Below are positions 1-8,682 of a DNA stretch of 64,000 nucleotides, piece after piece. Both the position numbers and the translations under genes were made by a program. The DNA comes from Aurantibacter aestuarii. Lineage in GTDB: Bacteria > Bacteroidota > Bacteroidia > Flavobacteriales > Flavobacteriaceae. Within the stretch, counting starts at the first letter, position 1. Every line of letters starts with the position of its first letter. Below the pieces are notes generated by a model. It did not search any database. It saw only the letters and a program-made list of their open reading frames with translations, and had not been told where the DNA came from. The stretch is from positions 124,001 through 188,000 of the forward strand of contig NZ_PXOQ01000006.1 of the NCBI RefSeq assembly GCF_003008425.1, in the 5' to 3' direction.

Positions 1-693
1 TATACCACAGCCTCCAATGACATCATTTAAATCTGGGAAAATTTTAGTTAAAGCTTTAGCAGCTCCTGTTGTTGTAGGAACAATACTTTGTCCTGCAGCA
101 CGAGCACGTCGTAAATCGCGATGCGGTTGGTCGTGTAAACTTTGGTCTGTAGTGTAGGAGTGAACCGTTGTAATATAAGCTTGATTAATCCCGCATAACT
201 CATTTATTATTGAAATCATAGGAGCAGCATTGTTAGTCGTACAAGAAGCATTAGAAATAATTTCTTCTGTGCCACTAATTATAGTGTCATTTACTCCAAG
301 AACAATTGTTTTTATGCTGTCATCTTCTGCAGGAACACTTAAGATAACTTGTTTAGCTCCATTTTTTATATGAAAATTTAAATCTTCTTTTGTCTTGAAT
401 TTTCCAGTCGCTTCAATGACAAAATCTGGATTATAAGTAGACCAGTCTATGTTTTTTGGGTGGTTCTGTTGAAGTAAATCGATAGAATTTCCATTAACTA
501 TAAGTTGGTTATGAGTATGACTTATATCTCCTTTAAAAACACCATGAATACTATCGTATTTAAATAGGTGACATAATGTTTTGGTATCAGCCAAATCATT
601 TATAGCAAGGACTTTGATGTTTTGATGATCTTGAAGTAGTCTTAAAACTCGTCTGCCAATACGTCCAAAACCATTTATAGCAACGGTAATCAT
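1..693 (-). CDS. gap: Glyceraldehyde-3-phosphate dehydrogenase, type I (3' end cut by window)
   Basis: Phosphorylating GAPDH of glycolysis: oxidises glyceraldehyde-3-phosphate to 1,3-bisphosphoglycerate with NAD. The first 231 residues are present. The N-terminus carries the Rossmann signature GFGRIGR (residues 8-14). The catalytic cysteine lies in SNASCTTN (C151), and downstream the family motif DLRRARAA is visible before the window ends. The second Cys usual in SCTTNC is Asn here (N155); catalysis needs only the first. The ATG follows the lipA stop with no gap, so gap is probably co-transcribed with lipA. The gene runs off the left edge, so the C-terminal third is unseen. Confidence 0.95.
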   Translation of the reverse strand, partial: MITVAINGFGRIGRRVLRLLQDHQNIKVLAINDLADTKTLCHLFKYDSIHGVFKGDISHTHNQLIVNGNSIDLLQQNHPKNIDWSTYNPDFVIEATGKFKTKEDLNFHIKNGAKQVILSVPAEDDSIKTIVLGVNDTIISGTEEIISNASCTTNNAAPMISIINELCGINQAYITTVHSYTTDQSLHDQPHRDLRRARAAGQSIVPTTTGAAKALTKIFPDLNDVIGGCGI

Positions 694-1581
694 TTAATTG
701 ATATGTTTTTGAGCCTTGTAAGATGAGCGTACTAAAGCACTACTTTCTACATGTCTAAATCCTAAATCTAAACCAATTTTTTCATACTCAGCAAATTGGT
801 CTGGAGTAATAAACTGTTTTACAGGTAGGTGTTTTTTACTAGGTTGAAGGTATTGACCAATAGTTACTACATCGACTTGGTTTTTACGTAAATCTTCCAG
901 TGTTTGAATCACTTCTTCTCGTTTTTCGCCTAGTCCAAGCATGATTCCAGATTTAGTTCGTCTTTGTCCGGAATTTTTAAGATAATTTAATACCTCCATA
1001 CTTTTATCGTATTTGGCTTGTATACGAACTTCTCTGGTTAATCTACGAACCGTTTCTATATTATGCGACACTACTTCTGGAGCCACCTCAATAATACGGT
1101 CAATATGTTTTGTTATACCTTGAAAATCTGGAATTAAAGTTTCTAAGGTTGTTTCAGGATTCATACGGCGAACAGCTTTTACCGTTTCTGCCCACATAAT
1201 GCTTCCCATATCTTTTAAATCGTCTCGATCTACACTGGTTAAAACTGCATGTTTAATTCCCATAATTTTAATGGAACGTGCTACTTTTTCTGGTTCATCC
1301 CAGTCAACTGTTTCTGGTCTACCAGTTTTTACACCACAAAATCCGCAAGAACGCGTACATATGTTTCCTAAAATCATAAACGTTGCAGTTCCTTCCCCCC
1401 AACATTCACCCATATTAGGGCAACTACCTGAAGTACAAATAGTATTTAGGTTATACTTATCTACTAAACCCCTTAATTCTGTGTATTTTTTACCTGTAGG
1501 TAATTTTACACGTAACCATTTAGGTTTGGCTTGTCTTTCTGGTAATATATTTGAAGCTGTTTTAGTTTCCATTTGTGACAT
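694..1581 (-). CDS. lipA: Lipoyl synthase
   Basis: Radical SAM enzyme that inserts two sulfurs into the octanoyl chain on lipoyl-carrier domains (for example the glycine cleavage H protein and 2-oxoacid dehydrogenases). Both iron-sulfur sites are visible: the auxiliary cluster set C49/C54/C60 (CTSGSCPNMGEC) and the radical SAM set C75/C79/C82 (CTRSCGFC). The C-terminal RSSYKA motif with the cluster-ligating serine is also present. 295 aa is the normal length. ATG start; a -7 promoter element (TATCTTTG) lies 14-21 bases upstream. It abuts gap downstream. The target pathway is represented in this window by gcvP. Confidence 0.97.
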   Translation of the reverse strand: MSQMETKTASNILPERQAKPKWLRVKLPTGKKYTELRGLVDKYNLNTICTSGSCPNMGECWGEGTATFMILGNICTRSCGFCGVKTGRPETVDWDEPEKVARSIKIMGIKHAVLTSVDRDDLKDMGSIMWAETVKAVRRMNPETTLETLIPDFQGITKHIDRIIEVAPEVVSHNIETVRRLTREVRIQAKYDKSMEVLNYLKNSGQRRTKSGIMLGLGEKREEVIQTLEDLRKNQVDVVTIGQYLQPSKKHLPVKQFITPDQFAEYEKIGLDLGFRHVESSALVRSSYKAQKHIN

Positions 1582-1594
1582 TTTTCTTCAGTTA

Positions 1595-1602
1595 CAAAGA
1601 TA
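1595..1602 (-). promoter_or_regulatory. Promoter -7 element for lipA-gap
   Basis: The minus strand reads TATCTTTG, a perfect match to the Bacteroidota -7 consensus TAnnTTTG, ending 13 bases before the lipA ATG. No TTG is seen 17-23 bases further upstream, so the -33 half is weak or absent. Confidence 0.5.
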
Positions 1603-1639
1603 CGAAGTATTTAACTAAACTCTAAGTTTAGAACGGGAC

Positions 1640-2185
1640 TTAACTTTTAATAATTTCCGCTAAAAGCTTTTTAGCTCTAAGTAATTTTACTTTTATATTA
1701 GTTATAGGTTCATCAAGTTCTAAAGCCATTTGTTTATAGCTAAATTCTTGAAAATAGCGTAACTGAATAACCTCCTGATAGTGCGGTTTTAAACGTTTAA
1801 TATCTCTTAAAAGTTTGGCCAAGTTTTGTTCTGTAATTAATTTATCTTCTATAGAAGGCGAGTCGTCTAAAATTTTATAAGCTTCATCGCCAGATCGAGT
1901 CGTATGTTGTTTTAAAATAGAAGTGGTTTCCTTTCTTATTAAATCGATATGAAGATTCTTGGAAATAGTAATTAACCAGGTTTTAAACGCGTAAGCATCA
2001 TTGTAAGATGCAATTTTGTCGAAAGCTTTAGAAAAGGTTTGAATGGTAATATCTTCAGCATCATTTTCGTTTTCCAGTCTCTTTAACTGAAATCCATACA
2101 CATAATCCCAATGCGTGTCCAGCAAAAAGTTAAATGCTTTTTGGTCATTTTGTTTTGCTTTATTAATGGCTTCATTTACTTCCAA
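1640..2185 (-). CDS. ECF-type RNA polymerase sigma-70 factor
   Basis: 181-aa alternative sigma factor. Region 2 is recognisable in the N-terminal half (DAEDITIQTFSKAF, then FKTWLITISKNLHIDLIRK), and region 4 in the C-terminal third (LKPHYQEVIQLRYFQEFSYK and an HTH ending IKVKLLRAKKLL). The start is TTG at 2185, overlapping the last codons of the upstream glycosyltransferase by 10 bases; no in-frame ATG exists near, so translational coupling is likely. No anti-sigma gene is adjacent: the next gene downstream is lipA on its own promoter. Target genes unknown. Confidence 0.9.
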   Translation of the reverse strand: MEVNEAINKAKQNDQKAFNFLLDTHWDYVYGFQLKRLENENDAEDITIQTFSKAFDKIASYNDAYAFKTWLITISKNLHIDLIRKETTSILKQHTTRSGDEAYKILDDSPSIEDKLITEQNLAKLLRDIKRLKPHYQEVIQLRYFQEFSYKQMALELDEPITNIKVKLLRAKKLLAEIIKS

Positions 2186-3285
2186 TGCGTAGGTTTTGAG
2201 ATCATATTTGAAAATACAATTACGAGCTGACTTAAAATTAGTGAAACTTCTAGTATTGGCAGCGCATAAATGGTATCTTTTTCTTTAAGTTTTTTAGCGG
2301 CATTATAATATACTATAGTTTGTATAACATATTTTATGCCAATTATACCAAGTACATACATCCATTGAAATAAAATCGAAAGCAACAAAATAGCTAGAAT
2401 GTAGAATAAAACATTAACCGTGAAAAAAAGACCTAAAGCATATTGGTGGCTCTTTTTGTAGTATTTTGCGGTAGAGATATGCCGCCTTTTTTGATTAATC
2501 CAGTTCTTAAATGTTGTTTCTGGCTCAGAAACAGTAAAACTTTGTGGATATACACTGGCTGAAATATTTTTTTTAGAACCTACCTGATTTACAAATAAAT
2601 CGTCGTCTCCAGAACGTACCTTCATGTGCTCTATAAAACCATTAGCCTCATAAAATAATGTTTTGGTGTAAGCTAAATTTCTACCAACACCCATATATGG
2701 TGAACCTGCTTTTGCATAAGAAAAGTATTGCAGAGCTGTTAAAAAAGTTTCGAAGCGGATAAGTAAATTTAAAAAGGAATTCTTTTTCTTTTTATAAGCT
2801 CCATACCCTAAAATTAAAGATTTCTGTGAGCTAAAATGTTGAGACATTTTTTGAATCCATAAACTAGATTTTGGTTTACAATCAGCATCTGTAAATAATA
2901 AATGCTCATGGCTTGCCGCTTTTATACCAAGTGTTAGAGCATATTTTTTATTACCCCAGAACGCTTCATTATTTTTTACGTCTACAATTTTAATAGTCTT
3001 GTTTTTTTCAGAAAAGCTTTCGAAAACCTCTAGAGTATCATCTGAAGAGGCATCATTTATAAGTACTACTTCAAATTGGGGATAATTCTGTTCTAAAACT
3101 AAAGGTAGATTTTCCTTAATATTTTCAGCTTCATTTTTTGCACAAATGATTACCGAAACAGGAATATTAGTAGTGTTTTGTTTTTGAATTTTTTCAAATG
3201 AAAACAAAGAAAAAACCATATAATATATGGTTTGTATGCATACAACAGCAATAAAGCTGAAGAATAAAATGTAAAGAAATTCCAA
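2176..3285 (-). CDS. Membrane glycosyltransferase, family 2
   Basis: 369-aa processive-type GT2 protein. An N-terminal membrane segment (about residues 4-26) precedes a GT-A domain (about 42-230) with NDASSDD (nucleotide binding), DADCKP (metal-binding DxD equivalent), SGDDDLF and an R-rich NQKRRH motif in the place of QxxRW. Three or four hydrophobic segments close the C-terminus. It probably transfers a sugar to a lipid or polysaccharide at the inner membrane; substrate unknown. Start is TTG immediately after the stop of the 68-aa gene. It overlaps the sigma factor gene downstream, giving a three-gene operon. Confidence 0.88.
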   Translation of the reverse strand: MEFLYILFFSFIAVVCIQTIYYMVFSLFSFEKIQKQNTTNIPVSVIICAKNEAENIKENLPLVLEQNYPQFEVVLINDASSDDTLEVFESFSEKNKTIKIVDVKNNEAFWGNKKYALTLGIKAASHEHLLFTDADCKPKSSLWIQKMSQHFSSQKSLILGYGAYKKKKNSFLNLLIRFETFLTALQYFSYAKAGSPYMGVGRNLAYTKTLFYEANGFIEHMKVRSGDDDLFVNQVGSKKNISASVYPQSFTVSEPETTFKNWINQKRRHISTAKYYKKSHQYALGLFFTVNVLFYILAILLLSILFQWMYVLGIIGIKYVIQTIVYYNAAKKLKEKDTIYALPILEVSLILSQLVIVFSNMISKPTHWK

Positions 3286-3492
3286 CTAAGAAACGTGTTC
3301 TGGTTCGCTACAATTTTCAAATTGGTCTGGTGTTTTACCACAAAACCCACAAGATTCACCTTCTTTATTAAGCATAGGGTTTTGACTGGCACAAGTGCCC
3401 GCAAATTTTCCATCTTTTTTTGCCCAAATTTTAATGGCTATCCCAGCAATACCTAGTCCTAAAAGGACTAGTGTAATTAAAAACAGTTTCAT
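3286..3492 (-). CDS. Small single-pass membrane protein with four cysteines
   Basis: 68 aa. Residues 1-23 form one hydrophobic helix, followed by a short soluble tail with four cysteines: C34 in FAGTCAS, C48 and C51 in SCGFCG, C61 in FENC. The CxxC pair suggests metal or Fe-S binding or disulfide chemistry, but no function is known to me; I recall similar short 'membrane or secreted' proteins in other flavobacteria. First gene of the operon with the GT2 and ECF sigma genes, each abutting or overlapping the next. A -7 element (TACCTTTG) lies 18 bases upstream. Confidence 0.8.
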   Translation of the reverse strand: MKLFLITLVLLGLGIAGIAIKIWAKKDGKFAGTCASQNPMLNKEGESCGFCGKTPDQFENCSEPEHVS

Positions 3493-3509
3493 AACACTAT
3501 AATTTTACA

Positions 3510-3517
3510 CAAAGGTA
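3510..3517 (-). promoter_or_regulatory. Promoter -7 element for the 3492-1640 operon
   Basis: The minus strand reads TACCTTTG (TAnnTTTG consensus) 17 bases upstream of the ATG at 3492. No -33 TTG was found at the usual distance. Confidence 0.5.
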
Positions 3518-3614
3518 CTAAAATCTAGCCATTTATTTAAAAAAGGCTTTTTGCAATACTAAAATTTAGTAGTTTAGAGCTTATAAATAAATATGTAATA
3601 CGTTTTAGGTTTAA

Positions 3615-4289
3615 ATGGATTTATCTAAAAAAGCTTCAAAAATAAGTAATGCTTGGCCAACAAAGGAAGCAATGTCTCAAGTATATGATCTAGGATTATG
3701 GGGATCTAGCGAAGATGTATTTTACTCTGGCGAAGGTTCTCATCGCAAAGAGTTAGTTGAGCCTTATGTTTTGGAGGTAACTTCTTTTTTAAGATCATTT
3801 GCTGTTCCTCAAGTAGTGTGCGATTTAGGTTGTGGCGATTTTAATATAGGACAACAATTGGTGGCCTACTCTAAGAAATATTGGGCTATAGATATTGTTC
3901 CAGAACTTATTGAGTACAACAAAAAAAAGTTTGAGCAAAAAAGCTTAGAGTTTAAATGTCTTGATATTGCAACAGACACTTTGCCTAAAGCCGATATTAT
4001 TATACTTAGGCAAGTGCTACAACATTTGTCTAATACAGAGGTGCTAAAAGTAATTGAAAAGCTTAAATCGTATGGTTATGTTATTTTAACAGAGCATCTT
4101 CCTAATGGCGACTTTATACCAAATAAAGATATTATTTCTGGGCAAGGTATTAGGCTAAAAAAACAAAGTGGAGTTAACCTTTTAAAATCGCCATTCAATT
4201 TAAAAATTTTAAAAGCTAAAGAATTTTTGCGAATTAATTTGGGGTCTAACAAAGGAGAGATTGTTACAAATTTATATCAATTAAGCTAA
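3615..4289 (+). CDS. Class I SAM-dependent methyltransferase
   Basis: 224 aa. The SAM-binding motif I reads VVCDLGCGDF (about residues 67-76), followed by an acidic residue at the end of strand 2 (D93 in AIDIVPE) and the motif IIILRQVLQHL where many such enzymes have DVLHHL. The rest fits a Rossmann methyltransferase fold. Substrate unknown. The gene stands alone on the plus strand, transcribed divergently from the small membrane protein operon, with an AT-rich 122-base shared promoter region. Confidence 0.85.
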   Translation: MDLSKKASKISNAWPTKEAMSQVYDLGLWGSSEDVFYSGEGSHRKELVEPYVLEVTSFLRSFAVPQVVCDLGCGDFNIGQQLVAYSKKYWAIDIVPELIEYNKKKFEQKSLEFKCLDIATDTLPKADIIILRQVLQHLSNTEVLKVIEKLKSYGYVILTEHLPNGDFIPNKDIISGQGIRLKKQSGVNLLKSPFNLKILKAKEFLRINLGSNKGEIVTNLYQLS

Positions 4290-4549
4290 TTATTTTTAAG
4301 ACTGACAAATTTTCAGACCAGGAGTTTTTAAAATTTATTTTCAAATACTATTGCTGTTATCTCTTTATACAAGTCGTTTTTGAGTGTTTTGAAATAAATA
4401 ACTTGATATTGTTTTTTTACAATAAGTTAATCCATTTTCAAAATATAGTCTTTGGCTTGGTTTTGGCGGCAACAGATCTGTAAGTTTAAAATGATATGTA
4501 TAAGGTGTAAAAATTATGCTCAATACATTTCAAAAAAATTAAATTAAGT

Positions 4550-4981
4550 ATGACTCAAGTTAAAGAGAACAACACAGTAAAAGTAAATTACACAGGTAAA
4601 TTAGCAAATGGTCAAGTTTTTGACACTTCTGAAGGTAGAGAGCCCTTAGAATTTACTTTAGGTCAAGGCCAGTTAATTCCAGGTTTTGAAAAAGGTGTTA
4701 TAGACATGAAATTAAATGAAAAGAAAACTATTACAATTGCTAAAGAAGAAGCTTATGGAGAAGTAAATAAAGACTTGATCCAAGAAGTTAAAAAAACAGA
4801 ATTACCACAGGATATGTCTCCAGAAGTAGGTATGGGCTTAGTGTCTAAATCTCCAGATGGTAGAGAAGTTAATTTAATGGTAACAGAAGTAAAAGAAGAT
4901 AGTATTGTAGTAGATGCAAATCATCCTTTAGCAGGTAAAGAACTTATTTTTGATTTAGAAGTTGTAGATATTATAGCTTAA
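4550..4981 (+). CDS. FKBP-type peptidyl-prolyl cis-trans isomerase, SlyD-like
   Basis: 143-aa cytoplasmic prolyl isomerase and chaperone. The FKBP core is split in the SlyD manner: VKVNYTGKLANGQVFDTSEG and LIPGFEKGVIDMK, then the insert-in-flap region (about residues 68-125), then the closing strand LIFDLEVVDI. There is no His-rich metal-binding tail as in E. coli SlyD. No signal peptide. A strong rho-independent terminator follows 20 bases after the stop, so it is monocistronic. Confidence 0.93.
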   Translation: MTQVKENNTVKVNYTGKLANGQVFDTSEGREPLEFTLGQGQLIPGFEKGVIDMKLNEKKTITIAKEEAYGEVNKDLIQEVKKTELPQDMSPEVGMGLVSKSPDGREVNLMVTEVKEDSIVVDANHPLAGKELIFDLEVVDIIA

Positions 4982-5000
4982 TATTTTAAATCAATTTATC

Positions 5001-5044
5001 AATCCTGATGCTTTTTAATACTAAAAAGTATCAGGATTTTTTTT
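5001..5044 (+). terminator. Rho-independent terminator after the SlyD-like gene
   Basis: A 17-bp stem (5001-5017 with 5022-5038, one G-T wobble) with a 4-base loop, followed by a run of eight T (5037-5044). Confidence 0.9.
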
Positions 5045-5144
5045 AGAGTAATTATGAGATTATGTTCCTGATTTTTCAAACTTTGAACTTATTGGGTTAA
5101 TCTTATGGTATTTTTAATTGTTTCTTTGTATTAAATTTTAAACA

Positions 5145-5762
5145 ATGGTTTTTTTAACATGCGTATGCTTAGGTTTTATTATTGCTGCTCTTGGAAGCAT
5201 TACGCCTAGTTTTTTAAATCTTACTGTTGTTAAATTTAGTTTAAGAAGCGGTAGAAGATCTGCTTTGTTCTTGATAGGAGGATTTGCAACCGTTTTATTT
5301 TTTCAAGCTAATTTAGGAGCATATTTGTCCAGTGTTTTAATGGAAAATTCTGAGTATATTACATTAATACAACAAGTAGGAACTGGAATTTTGATTTTAT
5401 TATCGCTAAATTTCTTTAGGTTATACAAGACTTCTAAATTAAAAAAGAAGAAGATTGAAATTGAAAAATCTAAAGCCTATCTGCACGGTATAGGGATGTC
5501 CTTACTAAATACGTTTGCTGTGCCATTTTACTTTACTGCAATTTCTTTCCTTATTGGTTTAGAATATTTTAAATATTCTTTTATCAATAGTTTATATTTT
5601 TCTATAGGATCTACCGCAGGATCATTTACATTATATGCCGTTTATGCTACAGTTGCAAGTAAAATAGAAGAGCGGCTAACAAATATCGCCAGTAAAATGG
5701 ATTTAATTTTAGGCTGTTTAACTGGTGTTGTAGGTATAGGTAATTTAATTTACTTATTATAA
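5145..5762 (+). CDS. LysE/RhtB-family membrane transporter
   Basis: 205 aa with about six hydrophobic segments. The N-terminal segment with GSITPSFLNL resembles the Gly/Pro-rich entry motif of LysE-type exporters (usually PGP), followed by a basic cytoplasmic loop (about residues 96-108, KLKKKKIEIEK) and three further membrane segments. Family members export amino acids or derivatives; the substrate is not predictable. The stop overlaps the convergent murB gene by 6 bases. Confidence 0.8.
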   Translation: MVFLTCVCLGFIIAALGSITPSFLNLTVVKFSLRSGRRSALFLIGGFATVLFFQANLGAYLSSVLMENSEYITLIQQVGTGILILLSLNFFRLYKTSKLKKKKIEIEKSKAYLHGIGMSLLNTFAVPFYFTAISFLIGLEYFKYSFINSLYFSIGSTAGSFTLYAVYATVASKIEERLTNIASKMDLILGCLTGVVGIGNLIYLL

Positions 5763-6770
5763 AATATTTACCTCGGCTTCAATTTCAATATCGAAAATAC
5801 GTAATACTGTTTCTTGTATCAGTTGTGATAGTTTTAAAATATCATTTCCTGAAGCGCCACCATAATTAACTAATACTAAGGCTTGTTTTTTATGTACGCC
5901 ATAATTACCAAAGGTTTTGCCTTTAAAACCAGCAGTTTCAATAAGCCAACCCGCAGGAACTTTAACTTCAGAAGTAGAAACTTTATAGCAAGGTGCTTCT
6001 GGGAAATTTTTAAGTAAATTGGTAAAGGCCTCATTAGAAATTACAGGGTTTTTAAAAAAACTTCCGCTGTTTCCAATCTCTTTTGGGTCCGGTAATTTAC
6101 TCTGTCTAATAGCTATTACGGCATTAGAGATGTCCTTTATTGTTGGGGTTGAGATACTGTTTTGGATTAATTGTTCTTTTATAGCACCATAATCAACCTT
6201 TAAATGGTGGTTTTTAGTACTAAGCTTAAAAGTAACATTTAATATAATGTACTGTCCTTTAACAGTCGTTTTGAAAATAGAATTTCTATACTCAAACTTA
6301 CAGTCTGAATTTTTAAATGTTTCTATTTCTAATGTTTTTAGGTTTAAAGCTTCGCAGCTATGAAACGTATCTTTTAATTCCACACCATAAGCACCAATGT
6401 TTTGTATGGGGCTCGTACCAACATTACCAGGTATAAGAGACATGTTTTCTAAACCACCATAGTTGTGTTCTAAACACCACAACACAAATTCGTGCCAGTT
6501 TTCTCCTGCGTTACATTTTATAAGAATGTGTTCTTCAGATTCGGAAACAATGCTTTTTCCTTTTAAATTTATATGTATTACCAAATCGGTAATATCCTTA
6601 GTTAATAGCATATTACTACCTCCACCAAGAATAAATTTAGGCTGGTCTTGATTGGTGTTAAGTAAAGTAACTAAATCTTCTGTAGTATTTACACTTACAA
6701 AAGATTTAGCTTTTACATCTATACCAAAAGTATTATAGGGTTTTAAAGATATGTTGTGTTTAATCTCCAC
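5757..6770 (-). CDS. murB: UDP-N-acetylmuramate dehydrogenase (MurB)
   Basis: FAD enzyme that reduces UDP-GlcNAc-enolpyruvate to UDP-MurNAc in peptidoglycan synthesis. 337 aa, the length of the E. coli-like type I enzyme. FAD-binding GGGSNMLL (49-56), LIPGNVGTSPIQNIGAYG (112-129), YR pair (161-162), the catalytic serine in SGSFFKNP (S237) and a C-terminal glutamate in EAEV (E333). Start is GTG directly after the TAA of the aminotransferase gene, so the two are coupled. Confidence 0.96.
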   Translation of the reverse strand: MEIKHNISLKPYNTFGIDVKAKSFVSVNTTEDLVTLLNTNQDQPKFILGGGSNMLLTKDITDLVIHINLKGKSIVSESEEHILIKCNAGENWHEFVLWCLEHNYGGLENMSLIPGNVGTSPIQNIGAYGVELKDTFHSCEALNLKTLEIETFKNSDCKFEYRNSIFKTTVKGQYIILNVTFKLSTKNHHLKVDYGAIKEQLIQNSISTPTIKDISNAVIAIRQSKLPDPKEIGNSGSFFKNPVISNEAFTNLLKNFPEAPCYKVSTSEVKVPAGWLIETAGFKGKTFGNYGVHKKQALVLVNYGGASGNDILKLSQLIQETVLRIFDIEIEAEVNIL

Positions 6771-7964
6771 TTAATCGTTGTAAACTTTAAGGGCTTCTTT
6801 TAAAATATGAATTGATTTTTTTAAGCTCTCTTTGTTCAGAACATAAGCAATTCTAATCTGGTTTAAACCTACATTTGGTGTGCTGTAAAATCCACCAGCA
6901 GGAGCAACCATAATAGTCTCATTGTCTACATCAAAAGATTCTAATAACCATTGTGCAAAATGGTCACTGTTTTTTATTGGTAATTCTGCCACACAATAAA
7001 AGGCACCTTTTGGCTTAGCAACCTTAACACCATCAATACTTTCTAAACCCTCTATAAGTAAATTTCTTCGTTCTACATACTCATCAATAACATCATCAAA
7101 ATAAGATTGAGGTGTTGCTAATGCTGCTTCACTTGCAATTTGAGCTAAAGTTGGAGGGCTTAAACGTGCCTGAGCAAATTTTAAAGCCGTGCTAATAACA
7201 TCTTTATTTTTACTTACCAGACAACCAATTCTTGCGCCACACATACTGTATCTTTTGGATACAGAATCAATTAAAATAGCATGATTTTCCAATCCAAATT
7301 CATCTTCTAAAATAGATACATGCTGGTTTCCATCATAAGCAAACTCACGATAAACTTCGTCTGCAATAATGAATAAATCATGTTTTTTTACAATTTTAGC
7401 TAATTTGCTTATTTCTTCTCTAGAATACAAGTAACCGGTTGGATTTCCAGGGTTACAAATCAGAATAGCTTTGGTTTTTGGCGTAATTAATTTTTCGAAT
7501 TCTTCTATTGCAGGTAAAGCAAAGTTATCTTCAATTTTAGAAATTACCGGCACAACACTTACTCCAGAAGCGGTAGAAAATCCATTATAATTGGCGTAGA
7601 ATGGTTCAGGAATAATTACTTCATCGTTGGTGTCCATAATGCTACCAAATGCAAATAATAAAGCTTCACTACCACCGGTAGTTACTATAATATCTTCTTT
7701 AGCAACATTAATATTTACACCTTTATAATACTCTGCAATCTTATGTCTATAATCATCAGATCCTTCAGACCGTGTATAGGCTAATATATCTAGCGATAAT
7801 GCTTTTACTGCATCTATAGCGTTTTGAGGCGTTTTTATATCGGGCTGACCTATATTTAAATGATAAACTTTTTTTCCTTCAGCATAAGCCTTTTCGGCAA
7901 ATGGAACAAGTTTTCGAATAGGCGATTGTGGCATAGCCAAACCTTTGTTAGAAATTTTAGGCAT
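6771..7964 (-). CDS. PLP-dependent class I/II aminotransferase
   Basis: 397-aa fold-type I aminotransferase of the aspartate/aromatic group. Visible residues: NPGNPTG (N174 contacts the PLP ring), ADEVYREF (D202, Y205), the Schiff-base lysine K237 in SVSKRYS, and R245 in GARIG. The substrate (Asp, Phe/Tyr or another) cannot be assigned from motifs alone. Cytoplasmic. Operon with murB: zero-base junction. Confidence 0.92.
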   Translation of the reverse strand: MPKISNKGLAMPQSPIRKLVPFAEKAYAEGKKVYHLNIGQPDIKTPQNAIDAVKALSLDILAYTRSEGSDDYRHKIAEYYKGVNINVAKEDIIVTTGGSEALLFAFGSIMDTNDEVIIPEPFYANYNGFSTASGVSVVPVISKIEDNFALPAIEEFEKLITPKTKAILICNPGNPTGYLYSREEISKLAKIVKKHDLFIIADEVYREFAYDGNQHVSILEDEFGLENHAILIDSVSKRYSMCGARIGCLVSKNKDVISTALKFAQARLSPPTLAQIASEAALATPQSYFDDVIDEYVERRNLLIEGLESIDGVKVAKPKGAFYCVAELPIKNSDHFAQWLLESFDVDNETIMVAPAGGFYSTPNVGLNQIRIAYVLNKESLKKSIHILKEALKVYND

Positions 7965-8043
7965 TTTTATTTTTAATATTTAGAGCAAAGTTCCGAAAAA
8001 AAATAGGATTTGTTTAGTAACTCTTGTTAATTTTTAAGCATAA

Positions 8044-8071
8044 AAAAACCAGAACTAAAGTTCTGGTTTTT
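8044..8071 (-). terminator. Bidirectional terminator after the DUF1573 gene
   Basis: Perfect 13-bp inverted repeat (AACCAGAACT core, 2-base loop) with A run on one side and T run on the other, so it can stop transcription from either strand. It lies 21 bases past the DUF1573 stop. Confidence 0.85.
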
Positions 8072-8092
8072 GTTGTTATCTTATAAAGAATC

Positions 8093-8527
8093 TTACTGCG
8101 CCATAACGCTTTTCTCTTTTTTGTTTAATACACTAGTTTTACTAGAATCTATAACTTCTCCTTTAATTTTTAAAGATACTACTGGAGTGTCTGCATTAGA
8201 CTCTACGGAAATGGTTTTTCTTATTGGCATTACACGATTGGTATCGTATTTAACCTCAATTTTTCCTGTTGCACCTGGCATAATTGGGTCTTCTGGTTTT
8301 TTTGGAATAGTACATCCACAACTAGAAGTCACTTTAGAAATAACTAAAGGAGCATTTCCTGTATTAGTAAATTCAAATACTCTAACACCATCAGCACCTT
8401 TTTCAATAGTACCATAGTCTATAGTCGTTTCTTTAAATTCAATTTTAGCACCACTGTTTTGTGCTTGAGCAGATAAACTTAAAAAGCCTATAAATAAAAG
8501 TGTAAATAAATGTTTCATTGCTTTCAT
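8093..8527 (-). CDS. Secreted DUF1573 domain protein
   Basis: 144 aa. A signal peptide (about residues 1-22, cleavage after LSAQAQ) precedes a single DUF1573 immunoglobulin-like domain with its typical features: IDYGTIEKG, FEFTNTGNAPLVI, SSCGCTIPKKP with the CGC pair, and the closing region GKIEVKYDTN. Probably periplasmic; the family has no defined biochemical role. Translation could also begin at M4. Monocistronic with its own terminator. Confidence 0.88.
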   Translation of the reverse strand: MKAMKHLFTLLFIGFLSLSAQAQNSGAKIEFKETTIDYGTIEKGADGVRVFEFTNTGNAPLVISKVTSSCGCTIPKKPEDPIMPGATGKIEVKYDTNRVMPIRKTISVESNADTPVVSLKIKGEVIDSSKTSVLNKKEKSVMAQ

Positions 8528-8644
8528 ATTTAATTGATTGTAAATTTAGTTTCTTTTTTAAAATACTGCAAACTATTTAAACACATTTAACGTATTAAAG
8601 CACGAATTAAAAGGTTTATAATTTCGCAGAAAAAATAATATAAT

Positions 8645-8652
8645 TACTTTTG
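8645..8652 (+). promoter_or_regulatory. Promoter -7 element for valS
   Basis: TACTTTTG matches TAnnTTTG. The last bases contain the TTG that could be mistaken for an upstream valS start; transcription would begin after it. No good -33 TTG was found. Confidence 0.45.
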
Positions 8653-8682
8653 CTTTTAGATATTCAAAAACTATTCCAAAGT

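Noticed and set aside
1199-1618. Plus-strand open frame of 139 codons
   Set aside because: It is antisense to lipA, whose motifs are intact, and its translation shows no domain.
4390-4435. Interrupted inverted repeat in the 4290-4549 gap
   Set aside because: Only two 5-bp blocks with a bulge and no convincing context; it could be chance in AT-rich DNA.
8070-8417. Plus-strand open frame of 115 codons
   Set aside because: Antisense to the DUF1573 gene, begins inside a terminator region, and has no recognisable features.
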